Positions 9,227 through 17,994 of a stretch of 64,000 bases of DNA are shown piece after piece. Where the stretch lies: the NCBI GenBank assembly GCA_964639245.1, contig CAZXCU010000004.1, positions 299,735 through 363,734 of the forward strand. Direction: 5' to 3'. The notes under the pieces are model-generated. The model had not been told where the DNA came from and did no database searches. It worked only from the letters and a program-made list of their open reading frames with translations. The position numbers and the translations under genes are program-made. The first letter of the stretch is position 1; every line of letters starts with the position of its first letter. The stretch comes from SB15 sp964639245 (lineage in GTDB: Bacteria; Chloroflexota; Anaerolineae; Aggregatilineales; J027).

Positions 9227-10081
9227 TTACAGCAAATCGGGGATTTCTTCGGGGTTGCTGGCAACTTTCACCCCGACTGCATTGAATTTCTCGATTTTTT
9301 CGGCAGCGGTTCCCACACCGCCTTCGATAATCGCGCCTGCGTGTCCCATCGTTTTACCTTCCGGCGCACGCTGCCCCGCGATGAACGCCACAACGGGCTT
9401 GGTCATGTTCGCTTTGATGAAATCAGCTGCTTTTTGTTCGTCTGTCCCGCCGATTTCACCAATCAGCACGACTTTTTCTGTGTCAGCATCTTCCTCGAAC
9501 ATTTGCAGCACATCAATGAAGCTCATCCCATTGACCGGATCCCCCCCAATCCCGACACAGGTTGTTTGCCCGATGCCACGATTGGTTAACGCAAACACCG
9601 CTTCATAGGTCAGCGTGCCAGATTTTGACACCACCCCCACGGGGCCGGGAGTCGCAATAAAACCGGGCATGATGCCAACTTTGGATTGTCCGGGGGTCAG
9701 CAAACCGGGGCAGTTCGCACCCAACAATTTGCTATTGCTCTGGTCAAGCACCGCCCGCACTTTAATCATTTCTTGGACAGGGATGCCTTCGGTAATGGCA
9801 ACGATGAACTCAATTTCTGCGTCAATCGCTTCCAGAATTGAGTCGGCGGCATATTTAGGCGGCACAAAAATCACCGAGCAGTTCGCGCCCGTTGCATCTT
9901 TCGCGGCAGCCACCGTATCAAAAACCGGCTTGCCTTCTGTCCATTCGCCGCCTTTGCCGGGTGTCACCCCGCCCACCACATTCGTACCATACTCCATCAT
10001 CTGTTTGGCATGGAACATCCCCTGCTTGCCTGTAATGCCCTGCACAATGACTTTGGTTTCGTTGTTAATTAAAATCGCCAT
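9227..10081 (-). CDS. sucD: Succinate--CoA ligase (ADP/GDP-forming) subunit alpha
   Basis: 284 residues, typical for the alpha subunit. It has the CoA-binding Rossmann region with QGITGKQGMFHAKQM at the N-terminus, ANCPGLLTPGQSKVGIMPG in the middle, and GHAGAIIEGGVGTA with the phosphorylated histidine near residue 245. With SucC it interconverts succinyl-CoA and succinate in the TCA cycle with substrate-level phosphorylation. It starts six bases after the sucC stop, so the subunits are co-transcribed as sucCD. Confidence 0.96.
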   Translation of the reverse strand: MAILINNETKVIVQGITGKQGMFHAKQMMEYGTNVVGGVTPGKGGEWTEGKPVFDTVAAAKDATGANCSVIFVPPKYAADSILEAIDAEIEFIVAITEGIPVQEMIKVRAVLDQSNSKLLGANCPGLLTPGQSKVGIMPGFIATPGPVGVVSKSGTLTYEAVFALTNRGIGQTTCVGIGGDPVNGMSFIDVLQMFEEDADTEKVVLIGEIGGTDEQKAADFIKANMTKPVVAFIAGQRAPEGKTMGHAGAIIEGGVGTAAEKIEKFNAVGVKVASNPEEIPDLL

Positions 10082-10087
10082 TTGCTC

Positions 10088-11260
10088 TTATGCCCCTTTC
10101 ACCGCCGCAACCGCTTTTTGCGCGGCTTCGGAGAATGTTTTTGCGCCCTGTACATTGGGAAGGTTGGCTTCGTTAATAATCCGCAATCCTTCCTCTTGGT
10201 TCGTCCCTGTCAAACGAATCACCATTGGCAGGGTGGTCGGAACAAGATTCAACGCCTGCAAAATCCCGCGTGCCACTTCATCACAGCGCGTAATCCCACC
10301 AAAAATATTGATTAACACGGCTTTTACTTCGGGATCAGAAAGGATAATTTGCAGCGCTGCCGCTACTTTATCTGCCCCCGCCCCACCGCTCACATCAAGG
10401 AAGTTGGCGGGCAGAATCCCATCTTTTTCGCCAAATTGTGCAACCATATCCATCGTCGCCATTGCCAGCCCTGCGCCGTTGACCATACAGCCAATTTGCC
10501 CACCGAGTTTGACATAGTTGAGACCCGCTTCCCGCGCCTTGATTTCTTCGGCGGGGTCATCGCTGCTGTCACGTAAAGCCGCTAAATCAGGGTGATTCAT
10601 CAAAGAATTGTTATCAATGGACATTTTACCGTCCAGCGCCATCAGCATCGTGTTACCATCGGATGTACCCACCACTGCCAACGGATTGATTTCACATAGG
10701 GTAGCATCTGTTTCTACATAGCAGCGATACAAATTGTGAGCAATTTTGCTGAACTGTCCCCAATATTCACGCGGCAAACCCATTGCCGAAGCCATCTGCA
10801 CCACCTGATATTCCCGCAGACCAAGCAGCGGGTCAACATGCACACGGATAATTTTTTCAGGGGTTTCGCGGTTGACCTGTTCAATATCCATCCCACCTTC
10901 GGAACTCGCCATGAACAGGGCTTTGCGGGCAGAACGGTCATTGGTAACAGCAAAATACAATTCTTTTTTAATATCGGCACCGGGGTCGACTAACACTTGG
11001 TGAACTGTATGCCCTTTGATGTCCATACCCAGAATTTTCTCGGCAGCAGTTTTGGCATCCTCAGGGGTTTTCACCACCTTAACCCCCCCCGCTTTTCCGC
11101 GTCCCCCGGCATGAACTTGCGCCTTGACCACCACCACTCCCCCGCCCAGTTCTTTAGCGGCATTGGCGGCTTCTTGCGGTGTTTTGGCAACCATGCCTTT
11201 GGGGGCAGGAACGCCAAACTTGGCAAAAAGTGTTTTTGCCTGATATTCGTGCAAATCCAC
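10088..11260 (-). CDS. sucC: Succinate--CoA ligase subunit beta
   Basis: 390 residues from the GTG at 11260, whose product begins VDLHEYQAKTLFAKFGVPAP, the invariant N-terminus of this subunit; GGAGG lies about ten bases upstream and fixes the start, even though the frame is open further. The ATP-grasp domain shows VVVKAQVHAGGRGKAGGVK and CEINPLAV; the C-terminal CoA-ligase domain shows GGITRCDEVA. It binds the nucleotide and, with the alpha subunit, forms the succinyl-CoA synthetase. The uracil-DNA glycosylase gene starts divergently 66 bases away, so this short gap must hold promoters for both. Confidence 0.96.
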   Translation of the reverse strand: MDLHEYQAKTLFAKFGVPAPKGMVAKTPQEAANAAKELGGGVVVVKAQVHAGGRGKAGGVKVVKTPEDAKTAAEKILGMDIKGHTVHQVLVDPGADIKKELYFAVTNDRSARKALFMASSEGGMDIEQVNRETPEKIIRVHVDPLLGLREYQVVQMASAMGLPREYWGQFSKIAHNLYRCYVETDATLCEINPLAVVGTSDGNTMLMALDGKMSIDNNSLMNHPDLAALRDSSDDPAEEIKAREAGLNYVKLGGQIGCMVNGAGLAMATMDMVAQFGEKDGILPANFLDVSGGAGADKVAAALQIILSDPEVKAVLINIFGGITRCDEVARGILQALNLVPTTLPMVIRLTGTNQEEGLRIINEANLPNVQGAKTFSEAAQKAVAAVKGA

Positions 11261-11326
11261 GATAGAATCCTCCAAAAATTGTTTGCTTTGACCGCAGAGT
11301 ATAACGCGCAGGCGGCGTAAAAAACT

Positions 11327-11971
11327 ATGACGAATCTGATGCTGCCGGGTTTTGGCCCCGAACCACCCAAAGACATGACCACCCTCAAAACACAAGCCTA
11401 CGCCTGTACGCGATGTCGGCTAGCCGACACCCGCACCAGAGTCACATGGGGCATGGGCGATTTGCATAGCCCCTTAATGCTGGTCGGGCAGGGGCCAAGT
11501 GTTACCGACGATACTACTGGCTTACCTTATTCCGGCCCGGCGGGGGATATTTTGGATGCGGTTTTGAAGGAAGCCGGACTCAGCCGTGCCATGATTTACT
11601 TGACCAATGCCCATAAATGCGTTGCTCGCCAGAAAGACAATGCCTTCAATGTACGGAACGCCACCAAAGCCGAACTCAACGCTTGCCGTGAATGGCTGGA
11701 TGGCGAATTTCAACTGGTGAAGCCTAAAGTGCTGGTGTGTATCGGAAGTGCGGCGGCAGCATGGCTATTGGGGGAGGATTTTGATTTTGAAAAACAGCGC
11801 GGGGAATGGGTCAAAGGGATTTTTAACACACAGGCGATGGCAACCTACCAGCCGACCTACAGTTCACGCATTCGGGAACATGACCCCGCCAAAGCTGACC
11901 AGATTCATCAGGACTTGATTGCTGATTTGAAAAAAGCAGGCATCCAAGCAGGACTTGTCAAAGGGGAATAA
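11327..11971 (+). CDS. Uracil-DNA glycosylase superfamily protein, family 4-like, altered active-site motifs
   Basis: 214 residues. Four cysteines at 27, 30, 98 and 120 (CTRC, KC, AC) match the 4Fe-4S ligands of family 4 and 5 enzymes, and the fold text SGPAGDILDAVLKEAGL...YLTNAHKC and CIGSAAAAWLLG is clear. The usual motif A (GE[AG]PG) reads GQGPS at residues 54-58, and the usual motif B HP reads QP at 175-176 in TYQPTYSSR. These changes remove residues linked to uracil excision in characterised members, so it may have another substrate or be inactive. It is divergent from sucC and ends at a strong terminator. Confidence 0.8.
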   Translation: MTNLMLPGFGPEPPKDMTTLKTQAYACTRCRLADTRTRVTWGMGDLHSPLMLVGQGPSVTDDTTGLPYSGPAGDILDAVLKEAGLSRAMIYLTNAHKCVARQKDNAFNVRNATKAELNACREWLDGEFQLVKPKVLVCIGSAAAAWLLGEDFDFEKQRGEWVKGIFNTQAMATYQPTYSSRIREHDPAKADQIHQDLIADLKKAGIQAGLVKGE

Positions 11972-12000
11972 AAATGGGTCTGCCTGAGCAGACCCATTTT
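11971..12000. terminator. Bidirectional intrinsic terminator
   Basis: A perfect 13-bp stem (AAAATGGGTCTGC / GCAGACCCATTTT) with a four-base loop lies between the convergent glycosylase and pyrophosphatase genes. A/T runs on both sides suit termination in both directions. Confidence 0.9.
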
Positions 12001-12009
12001 GCATCAGAT

Positions 12010-14451
12010 TTAGACGAAAAGTGGCGCAAGTACCAGCGTGATGGTTGCCAAGAGTTTGATTAACACATGCAAACTTGGCCCGGCGGTATCCTTGAAGGGA
12101 TCCCCCACCGTATCCCCAACCACGGCTGCTTTGTGTGCTTCGGAGCGTTTGGCATGAACTGTGCCGGAATCGTCTTTAAATTCGCCCGATTCAATGAACT
12201 TTTTGGCGTTGTCCCATGCCCCACCGCCATTATTCATCACCAGCGCCAGCAAAATCCCGGCGATGGTCGCGCTCATCAAAAAGCCCGCCGCCGCCTCTGC
12301 GCCCAAAATTAGACCAACGATGATTGGCATGGAAACCGCCAGCACACCGGGGGCAACCATCGCTCGCAAAGCGCCGCGAGTGGTAATATCCACTGCTTTG
12401 CCATAGTCTGCCTGAGCGCCGGGTTTGCCTTCCAGCAATCCGGGAATGGTTCTAAATTGACGGCGCACTTCCTCAATCACATCTTCAGCCACCGATGCAA
12501 CACCGCGCATTGCCAGCGAGGAGAACAAATACACCAGCATCGCGCCGAGCAATGCACCGACAAAAACTTCGATTTTGCCCAAGTTCACCGAGTGGATTCC
12601 ATCGACGATTTCCAGCGAATTGCCCAGATCAATATTCACAAGGGCAACTTTATCCAGATAGGCGCTAAACAAGAGGAACGCCGCCAGCGCCGCTGAACCA
12701 ATCGCATACCCTTTGGTGAGGGCTTTGGTGGTGTTGCCAGCTGCATCGAGGGCATCTGTCCCGGCACGCACTTCTTCCGATGCGCCGGACATTTCCACAA
12801 TCCCCCCTGCGTTATCCACAATCGGGCCAAAGGTATCCATTGCCAGAATGAAGGCACAGGTCATCAGCATCCCCATTGCAGCAACGGCTGTCCCGTAAAT
12901 TCCCGCCACAAAATCGGGGTCAAGCTCCAGAATCAACCGTTCGTGAAGTTCCAATTCTTCCACTTCTACAACCACCGCCGCAACGACGGCTTCCTCCCCT
13001 GCATCCTCGTTCGAGGATTCTGTGCCTGCGGCTTCTGCGGTTGCAGCGGCTTCAGGTTCAGATGTTGATTCTGCCTCAACTGTTGCCACAGGTTGAACGG
13101 CTTCCGATTCTTCGGTTTCTGCTTCGAGAATATCCGTTTCGACTTCGGACACAATCGCGGCCCGTTCGCGCAGCCGTTCCCAGTCTTGCTCTAAGTTGAT
13201 GGCATCTGCGCCTTGGGTACCGAGCCAGTAGGAAGCTACCAGCCCAACCCCAACCGCAATCGCAGGCAGGGCAGTGTTTTCAAAACCCATTGCCAGCCCG
13301 GTGATAATATTCGGGCCGCTGCCGCGCAAACTCGAACGCGCAATCATTTTCACCGGACGGAAACGGTGTTCGGTGTAGTACATCGTAATACCCACAAAAG
13401 CCAGACTCGTCAGCACACCGACCAAACCCGCCCAGAAAAACCAGATGTCTTCGAGCATCACATTGACGACCACAAACAGCGCCGCAATGCACAGTAAGGC
13501 GGTCAACGCATAGCCACGATACAAGGGATTCATCGGAGATTCACCCGGTTTTAATTTGATACCGGGAACGCTAGTGGTAGCCCACACACCGATAATGGAC
13601 ATGACCATCCCCATCGCCCGCACGACCAACGGAAAGAAAATCCATTCTTCGCGTCCGGTTGCCACGTATAAACCAACCCCTAAAATCATCGCGCCGATAT
13701 TTTCCGCCACGGTGGATTCAAACAGGTCGGCCCCACGTCCGGCGCAGTCACCCACGTTATCCCCCACAAGGTCAGCGACCACACCCGCGTTACGGGGGTC
13801 ATCTTCGGGGATGCCGGCTTCAACTTTGCCTACCAAGTCCGCGCCCACATCCGCCGCTTTGGTGTAAATCCCACCACCAAGCTGGGCAAACAACGCCACA
13901 AAACTCGCGCCGAAACCCATCCCGGCAATCAGGAAGGGTGCATTTTTCGGTTCGTCAAAACCATCGAACAGGACAAACATAAAATATACACCGAGCAGGG
14001 ACATGCCCACGACGATGAAACCCGCCACTGCCCCACCATGAAACGCTACCCGCAAGGCACGTTCAACGCCAGTACGGGCAGCCGAAGCCACCCGCTGATT
14101 GGTTTGTACGGAAACATACATCCCAACAATACCACTCAATGCTGAAGCGGATGCACCGACCAGAAACGCAACAGCAGTGCGCCATGCAAGGTCAAAACCA
14201 ACCACACCCGTTTCTGATCCCTCATCAAATGAACCCACCACGGCAGCCACAATCACCGCAGTAATGACCGCAAGAACGGCGATGGTGCTATATTGCCGTG
14301 TAATAAAGGCCACAGCCCCTTTATAAATAGCGCTGCCAACTTCCTGCATTTTTTCGTCGCCTTTGTCGTGTTTCATCACGTCCCACCAGAGGTAGGCCAC
14401 AAAAGCGAGCGTCAGCATCCCCGAAGCTGGCACAATCCATATAAGATCCAT
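12010..14451 (-). CDS. hppA: K+-independent membrane-bound proton-pumping pyrophosphatase, with a large acidic insertion
   Basis: 813 residues, longer than most family members. Catalytic segments are DVGADLVGKVEAGIPEDDPRN with DNVGDCAGRGADLFES near residues 200-246, AMDTFGPIVDNAGG near 538, and DTVGDPFKDTAGPS near the C-terminus. About 15 hydrophobic helices are visible. The GNTTKA motif at residues 572-577 has Lys where K+-dependent enzymes have Ala, so it should be the K+-independent, H+-pumping class. It hydrolyses PPi and pumps protons across the membrane. Residues of about 412-510 (nt 12922-13218) are a Glu/Ala-rich low-complexity insertion not usual for the family. The ATG at 14451 has GGAG about eleven bases upstream. 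Confidence 0.93.
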   Translation of the reverse strand: MDLIWIVPASGMLTLAFVAYLWWDVMKHDKGDEKMQEVGSAIYKGAVAFITRQYSTIAVLAVITAVIVAAVVGSFDEGSETGVVGFDLAWRTAVAFLVGASASALSGIVGMYVSVQTNQRVASAARTGVERALRVAFHGGAVAGFIVVGMSLLGVYFMFVLFDGFDEPKNAPFLIAGMGFGASFVALFAQLGGGIYTKAADVGADLVGKVEAGIPEDDPRNAGVVADLVGDNVGDCAGRGADLFESTVAENIGAMILGVGLYVATGREEWIFFPLVVRAMGMVMSIIGVWATTSVPGIKLKPGESPMNPLYRGYALTALLCIAALFVVVNVMLEDIWFFWAGLVGVLTSLAFVGITMYYTEHRFRPVKMIARSSLRGSGPNIITGLAMGFENTALPAIAVGVGLVASYWLGTQGADAINLEQDWERLRERAAIVSEVETDILEAETEESEAVQPVATVEAESTSEPEAAATAEAAGTESSNEDAGEEAVVAAVVVEVEELELHERLILELDPDFVAGIYGTAVAAMGMLMTCAFILAMDTFGPIVDNAGGIVEMSGASEEVRAGTDALDAAGNTTKALTKGYAIGSAALAAFLLFSAYLDKVALVNIDLGNSLEIVDGIHSVNLGKIEVFVGALLGAMLVYLFSSLAMRGVASVAEDVIEEVRRQFRTIPGLLEGKPGAQADYGKAVDITTRGALRAMVAPGVLAVSMPIIVGLILGAEAAAGFLMSATIAGILLALVMNNGGGAWDNAKKFIESGEFKDDSGTVHAKRSEAHKAAVVGDTVGDPFKDTAGPSLHVLIKLLATITLVLAPLFV

Positions 14452-14599
14452 TTTCTAAAAAACTCCTTAACCAAAATTTTGTTGATTGTATATCGCAAAG
14501 AGTGGATTCTAAAGGGTAGTCCTTCATTCCATTCAGTCCACCCTGCTTACAAAATCAAAACTCATAGTAGAATCTCATCTGAAAGAAGGGATTGCACAC

Positions 14600-15631
14600 A
14601 TGACCACCGCTTTTTTTACCGATGAACGTTTTGCTATCCATACCTTGCAAGGCCACCCCGAACATGCCGGACGCTTGCAGGCGATCATGAATCTCTATAA
14701 AAAAACGGGTATCTGGGAGAAGTTATTTCGGGTTGCGGCTGTTCCTGCCACAGAAGAGCAAATTTTGAAGGTGCATACCCCCCGCCACTTAGAAAAATTA
14801 AAATCTGTCAGCCGCTTAGACCAACCCGCCCTCTTAGAAGCCGATACCTATGTTGTGCCTGAATCGTATGAATTAGCCATGTTAGCTGCCGGGGGGGTGA
14901 TGGCGGTGGTGGATGAAGTTATGCGTGGAACAGCCGGGAATGGCATCGCGGCAGTCCGCCCGCCGGGACACCATGCCACACTGAATCGAGCGATGGGATT
15001 TTGCCTGTTAAGCAATATTGCGCTGGCTGCCCGTTATGCACGCGAACAATTTAAGGTAGATCGCATTGCTATCGTGGATTTTGACGTGCATCATGGCAAC
15101 GGCACACAGGATGCCCTGTACGATGACCCCACCATTTTATTCATGTCTTCCCACCAATCGCCCCTCTATCCCGGCACAGGCGCGATGCAAGAAATCGGTA
15201 CAGGAGCAGGTAAGGGTTTTACCGCCAATACACCTCTCCCCCCCGGAGCAGGTGATGAAGCGCTCAAGGAACTTTATGCCCAATTTCTCTGGCCTCTGAT
15301 GCGCCGTTTTCAGCCGCAGTTGATGTTGGTTTCCGCCGGATTCGATGCTCATTGGCGTGACCCCCTCGCCAATTTAAATTTGACTCTCACAGGTTTTGAC
15401 CATCTTTCCCGCGAACTCATCAAAATGGCAGACGACCTATGCGGCGGAAAAATCGTGTTTGTGATGGAAGGAGGCTACGATTTAGAAGTTTTGAGTTATG
15501 GTTGGCTCAACATTGCGAACGCGCTGTTAGGCAGTTCCGAAATCAGCGACCCCATCGGCGCAGGGCGGGGCAGTAAAAATTTACCTTCGGGCTATCTGGA
15601 GACGCTGCTCAAAATTCACGATTTGTCATAG
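14600..15631 (+). CDS. Histone deacetylase superfamily (class II/acetoin-utilisation-like) amidohydrolase
   Basis: 343 residues. It has RPPGHHATLNRAMGFC with the paired active-site histidines, DFDVHHGNGTQDALY giving the Asp and His zinc ligands, SAGFDAHWRDPLA giving the second Asp ligand, and MEGGYDLEVL near the end. Bacterial members remove acetyl or other acyl groups from small amines such as polyamines, or from proteins; the substrate cannot be read here. AAGAAGGGA lies about nine bases before the ATG. Its final six bases overlap the end of the convergent dtd gene. Confidence 0.92.
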   Translation: MTTAFFTDERFAIHTLQGHPEHAGRLQAIMNLYKKTGIWEKLFRVAAVPATEEQILKVHTPRHLEKLKSVSRLDQPALLEADTYVVPESYELAMLAAGGVMAVVDEVMRGTAGNGIAAVRPPGHHATLNRAMGFCLLSNIALAARYAREQFKVDRIAIVDFDVHHGNGTQDALYDDPTILFMSSHQSPLYPGTGAMQEIGTGAGKGFTANTPLPPGAGDEALKELYAQFLWPLMRRFQPQLMLVSAGFDAHWRDPLANLNLTLTGFDHLSRELIKMADDLCGGKIVFVMEGGYDLEVLSYGWLNIANALLGSSEISDPIGAGRGSKNLPSGYLETLLKIHDLS

Positions 15632-16075
15632 ATCATCCGTATCCAGAATAATCGTTACTGGCCCGTCATTATGAATTTCTACGAGCATCATTGCGCCAAA
15701 TACGCCCCGTTCAATCCATTTTACACCGTATTCCTTTAATTTTGCCGCGTAGAAATCTACCAATGGCGCGGCCTGTTCGGGGCGGGCAGCGTCAATAAAA
15801 CTAGGTCGCCGTCCTTTTCTAGCATCGGCATACAGCGTAAATTGCGAAATCACCAAGATTCCCCCACCCACCTCTTGCATCGACAGATTCATTTTGCCTT
15901 CGGAATCCTCAAACACGCGCAGTTGAGCAGTTTTGCGGGCCAGCAAATCCGCTTCAGCTTCGGTATCGGTATGTGTCACACCCACTAGCGCCACAAAACC
16001 CTTGTCCACTTGCCCCACGATTTTTTCTTCTACCGTGACCGACCCCCGCACTACCCGTTGCAAAATAACCCGCAC
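15626..16075 (-). CDS. dtd: D-aminoacyl-tRNA deacylase
   Basis: 149 residues, the usual length. The two diagnostic motifs are present: SQFTLYADARKGRRPSF near residue 78 and NDGPVTIILDT at the C-terminus (the Gly-Pro motif that enforces chirality is read at GPV here). It hydrolyses D-amino acids from mischarged tRNA and works as a dimer in the cytoplasm. The start is GTG at 16075 with AGGGGG about six bases upstream; the preceding propeller gene ends ten bases away, so dtd is the last gene of a long minus-strand operon. Confidence 0.95.
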   Translation of the reverse strand: MRVILQRVVRGSVTVEEKIVGQVDKGFVALVGVTHTDTEAEADLLARKTAQLRVFEDSEGKMNLSMQEVGGGILVISQFTLYADARKGRRPSFIDAARPEQAAPLVDFYAAKLKEYGVKWIERGVFGAMMLVEIHNDGPVTIILDTDDL

Positions 16076-16085
16076 AAGATCCCCC

Positions 16086-17231
16086 TTACTGCGAAACTGT
16101 TCCTAACCATGATTTGGCAGACACCTGAACCAATTCACGGGTCGCTAAATTTAGTTTATACGTCCCGCCGCTATAAACATTATCCAGCAAAATCGCTGTA
16201 CCATCATCAATCATCGCTAAAACACGCCAGCGCTGGCTGGATGGGCCTAACAAAATTTCCTGTGTACCATCGAAAAAGCGCACGAACATCAGCGAAAATT
16301 GTGCTTCTGGCGATTCATCCTCCAGATTTTCCGCCTGTGTATAAAAGGCGTAGGGCTGTCCATTAGGAATGAAAATATCGCCTGCTTGGGCGTAACGTGC
16401 GCCGTTTGGATTAACAATTTGCTCGGTGTTGGCGGTCAAATCCCATAGGTGCAGGCGAAAGCCCGCCGGACTTTGTTCCAAGCGCAGATAATACTGCCCC
16501 GCGCTGCCAATGCCCGCCGCACATTCGCAGCCGGGTTCATTCGGCAAACGCTGAAACGTCTGCTCATTAACCCGATATAAATGTAAATCGGTGTAGTCCA
16601 CAAAATAATCGGTCAGGCTGCGCGGGAAGGTCGGATAGGCGGCATCGTAAAAAAACAAGGTGCGGTCATTTGAGAGCGCCACCGGCATAATACGGCGCTG
16701 CGGTGTCACCGTATTCAAAATCTCAGCAGGTAGCGGCGTAATCGTCAAACCGTTTATATCAGCGATATACACATTGGACAGCCAATTTTCGCCTGCAATA
16801 AACACCTCGACCCATGCAATGCTTTGCTGGTCAGGCGACAGCACCCAATTGACCGCCTGCAACCCGTCCACTTGTTGCGGGATAAACGGGTGGGGCATGA
16901 TTTGTCCGCCGGGCAAAGCAATCTGCACCGTCCCATCAGAAGGATTCTTAAAAAGGACTCCATTGGAGGTCAGGGCTAATTCTTCCAACACCAGCAAACT
17001 AGGGCGGAATCCCTGAATCACCACTGGCGCACTCAAGCCGGAAATCGCATCTGTAAAATAAATGCTGGCGGTCTGGGCGGTACGGTCATGTTCGATAAAC
17101 ACTTCCGTCGGGATGAGCTGCTGCGCTTGGGTTGATGATAGGAAAAATGACAAGGCCGTTACAACTAGAAATATAAGCCCCGCTCCCTTTATGGGGGAGG
17201 GGTTTGGGGCGGGGGAAAATCGCCTTCTCAT
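16086..17231 (-). CDS. Exported beta-propeller (TolB/WD40-like) protein
   Basis: 381 residues. The N-terminus has a basic start, then a short Pro-rich stretch (SPAPNPSPIKGAG) encoded by a palindromic repeat, then a hydrophobic signal core ending SSTQAQ. The rest is beta-rich with propeller-like strands (SPDQQSIAWVEVF, LSNDRTLFFYDAAYP, YKLNLATRELVQ). No enzymatic motif is seen. The ATG shares an ATGA overlap with the sirtuin stop, which supports this start despite the repeat inside the signal peptide. It is at the distal end of the polysaccharide operon. Function unknown; secreted location is well supported. Confidence 0.65.
   Translation of the reverse strand: MRRRFSPAPNPSPIKGAGLIFLVVTALSFFLSSTQAQQLIPTEVFIEHDRTAQTASIYFTDAISGLSAPVVIQGFRPSLLVLEELALTSNGVLFKNPSDGTVQIALPGGQIMPHPFIPQQVDGLQAVNWVLSPDQQSIAWVEVFIAGENWLSNVYIADINGLTITPLPAEILNTVTPQRRIMPVALSNDRTLFFYDAAYPTFPRSLTDYFVDYTDLHLYRVNEQTFQRLPNEPGCECAAGIGSAGQYYLRLEQSPAGFRLHLWDLTANTEQIVNPNGARYAQAGDIFIPNGQPYAFYTQAENLEDESPEAQFSLMFVRFFDGTQEILLGPSSQRWRVLAMIDDGTAILLDNVYSGGTYKLNLATRELVQVSAKSWLGTVSQ
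17177..17214. repeat. G/C-rich palindromic repeat inside a signal-peptide coding region
   Basis: The sequence holds CTCCC/GGGGAG arms around TTTAT and then a GGGG-rich tail (GGGGCGGGG). It encodes the odd SPAPNPSPIKGAG stretch of the propeller gene in reverse. It looks like a dispersed REP-type palindrome; a similar element is at 25633-25668. Confidence 0.5.
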
Positions 17232-17992
17232 TGACCCAATTCCCGCCGCACCATCTCAACCAACTGCGGCAGAATTTCGCCCGATTTGCCCTGCAAGTAG
17301 GCACTCATGCGCGGGGTGAGTTCGGTTTCAACGGGGTTGACTTCAATCACATACGCCCCCTGATACAACGCCTCAATCGGCAGTCGTGCCGCCGGATACA
17401 CCACATTGGATGAGCCAACCAGAATCATCACATCACAGGTTTGGGCAAGTTCAAAAGCCCGTTTGACCTCTGCGTCTGGCAGCACTTCATGAAACCAGAC
17501 CACATTCGGGCGGACTTTCCCCGAACCGCAGGAGGGGCAAATGGGCGGCGCAGTTTCGGGTGTCCATGTGAGTGTTGCAAGATCAACCAGCGTCGGTTCC
17601 CCCTGACAGCCATCAGCACATTTATAACTAAACAGGCTGCCATGCAAAGGCACAATCTCCCGACTGCCCGCCCGTTGATGCAAATTATCAACATTCTGGG
17701 TAATCAAGACAGTGCCGGGTCGTAAATCTTCTAGTTCTGCAATGGCAAAATGTCCCGGGTTGGGATGGGTTTTTTCGACCAGTTCACGGCGATACATGTA
17801 CCAATCCCAAACCAGTTTAGGATTTTTCTTGAAGGCAAACGGCGTGGCTAATTCCTGCGGGTCATATTTTGCCCATAGACCATCCAGCGCATCCCGAAAG
17901 GTTGGCACACCCGATTCCGCGCTGACTCCAGCACCTGTCGAAATGACCAGTTTTTTGGCGGAGGCAATTTTTTTCGCCGCTTGCGTGAGCAT
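17228..17992 (-). CDS. NAD-dependent protein deacylase, SIR2 family (sirtuin)
   Basis: 254 residues from the ATG at 17992; an open extension upstream would overlap the preceding gene and lacks family similarity. NAD-binding GAGVSAESGVPTFRD at residues 19-33, TQNVDNLH, the catalytic histidine in VPLHGS, and a four-cysteine zinc module (CADGC and CPSC) are all visible, followed by GSSNVVYPAA and EVNPVETELT. It removes acetyl or longer acyl groups from lysine, using NAD+. It sits two bases after the nucleotide-sugar dehydrogenase stop and overlaps the propeller gene, so it is part of the polysaccharide operon, which is an unusual place for a sirtuin. Confidence 0.94.
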   Translation of the reverse strand: MLTQAAKKIASAKKLVISTGAGVSAESGVPTFRDALDGLWAKYDPQELATPFAFKKNPKLVWDWYMYRRELVEKTHPNPGHFAIAELEDLRPGTVLITQNVDNLHQRAGSREIVPLHGSLFSYKCADGCQGEPTLVDLATLTWTPETAPPICPSCGSGKVRPNVVWFHEVLPDAEVKRAFELAQTCDVMILVGSSNVVYPAARLPIEALYQGAYVIEVNPVETELTPRMSAYLQGKSGEILPQLVEMVRRELGQ

Positions 17993-17994
17993 CT

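Noticed and set aside
9615..10517. Plus-strand open frame of about 300 codons
   Set aside because: It lies entirely antisense to sucD and sucC, whose proteins are unmistakable; its translation is Ser/Pro/Thr-rich and has no family features.
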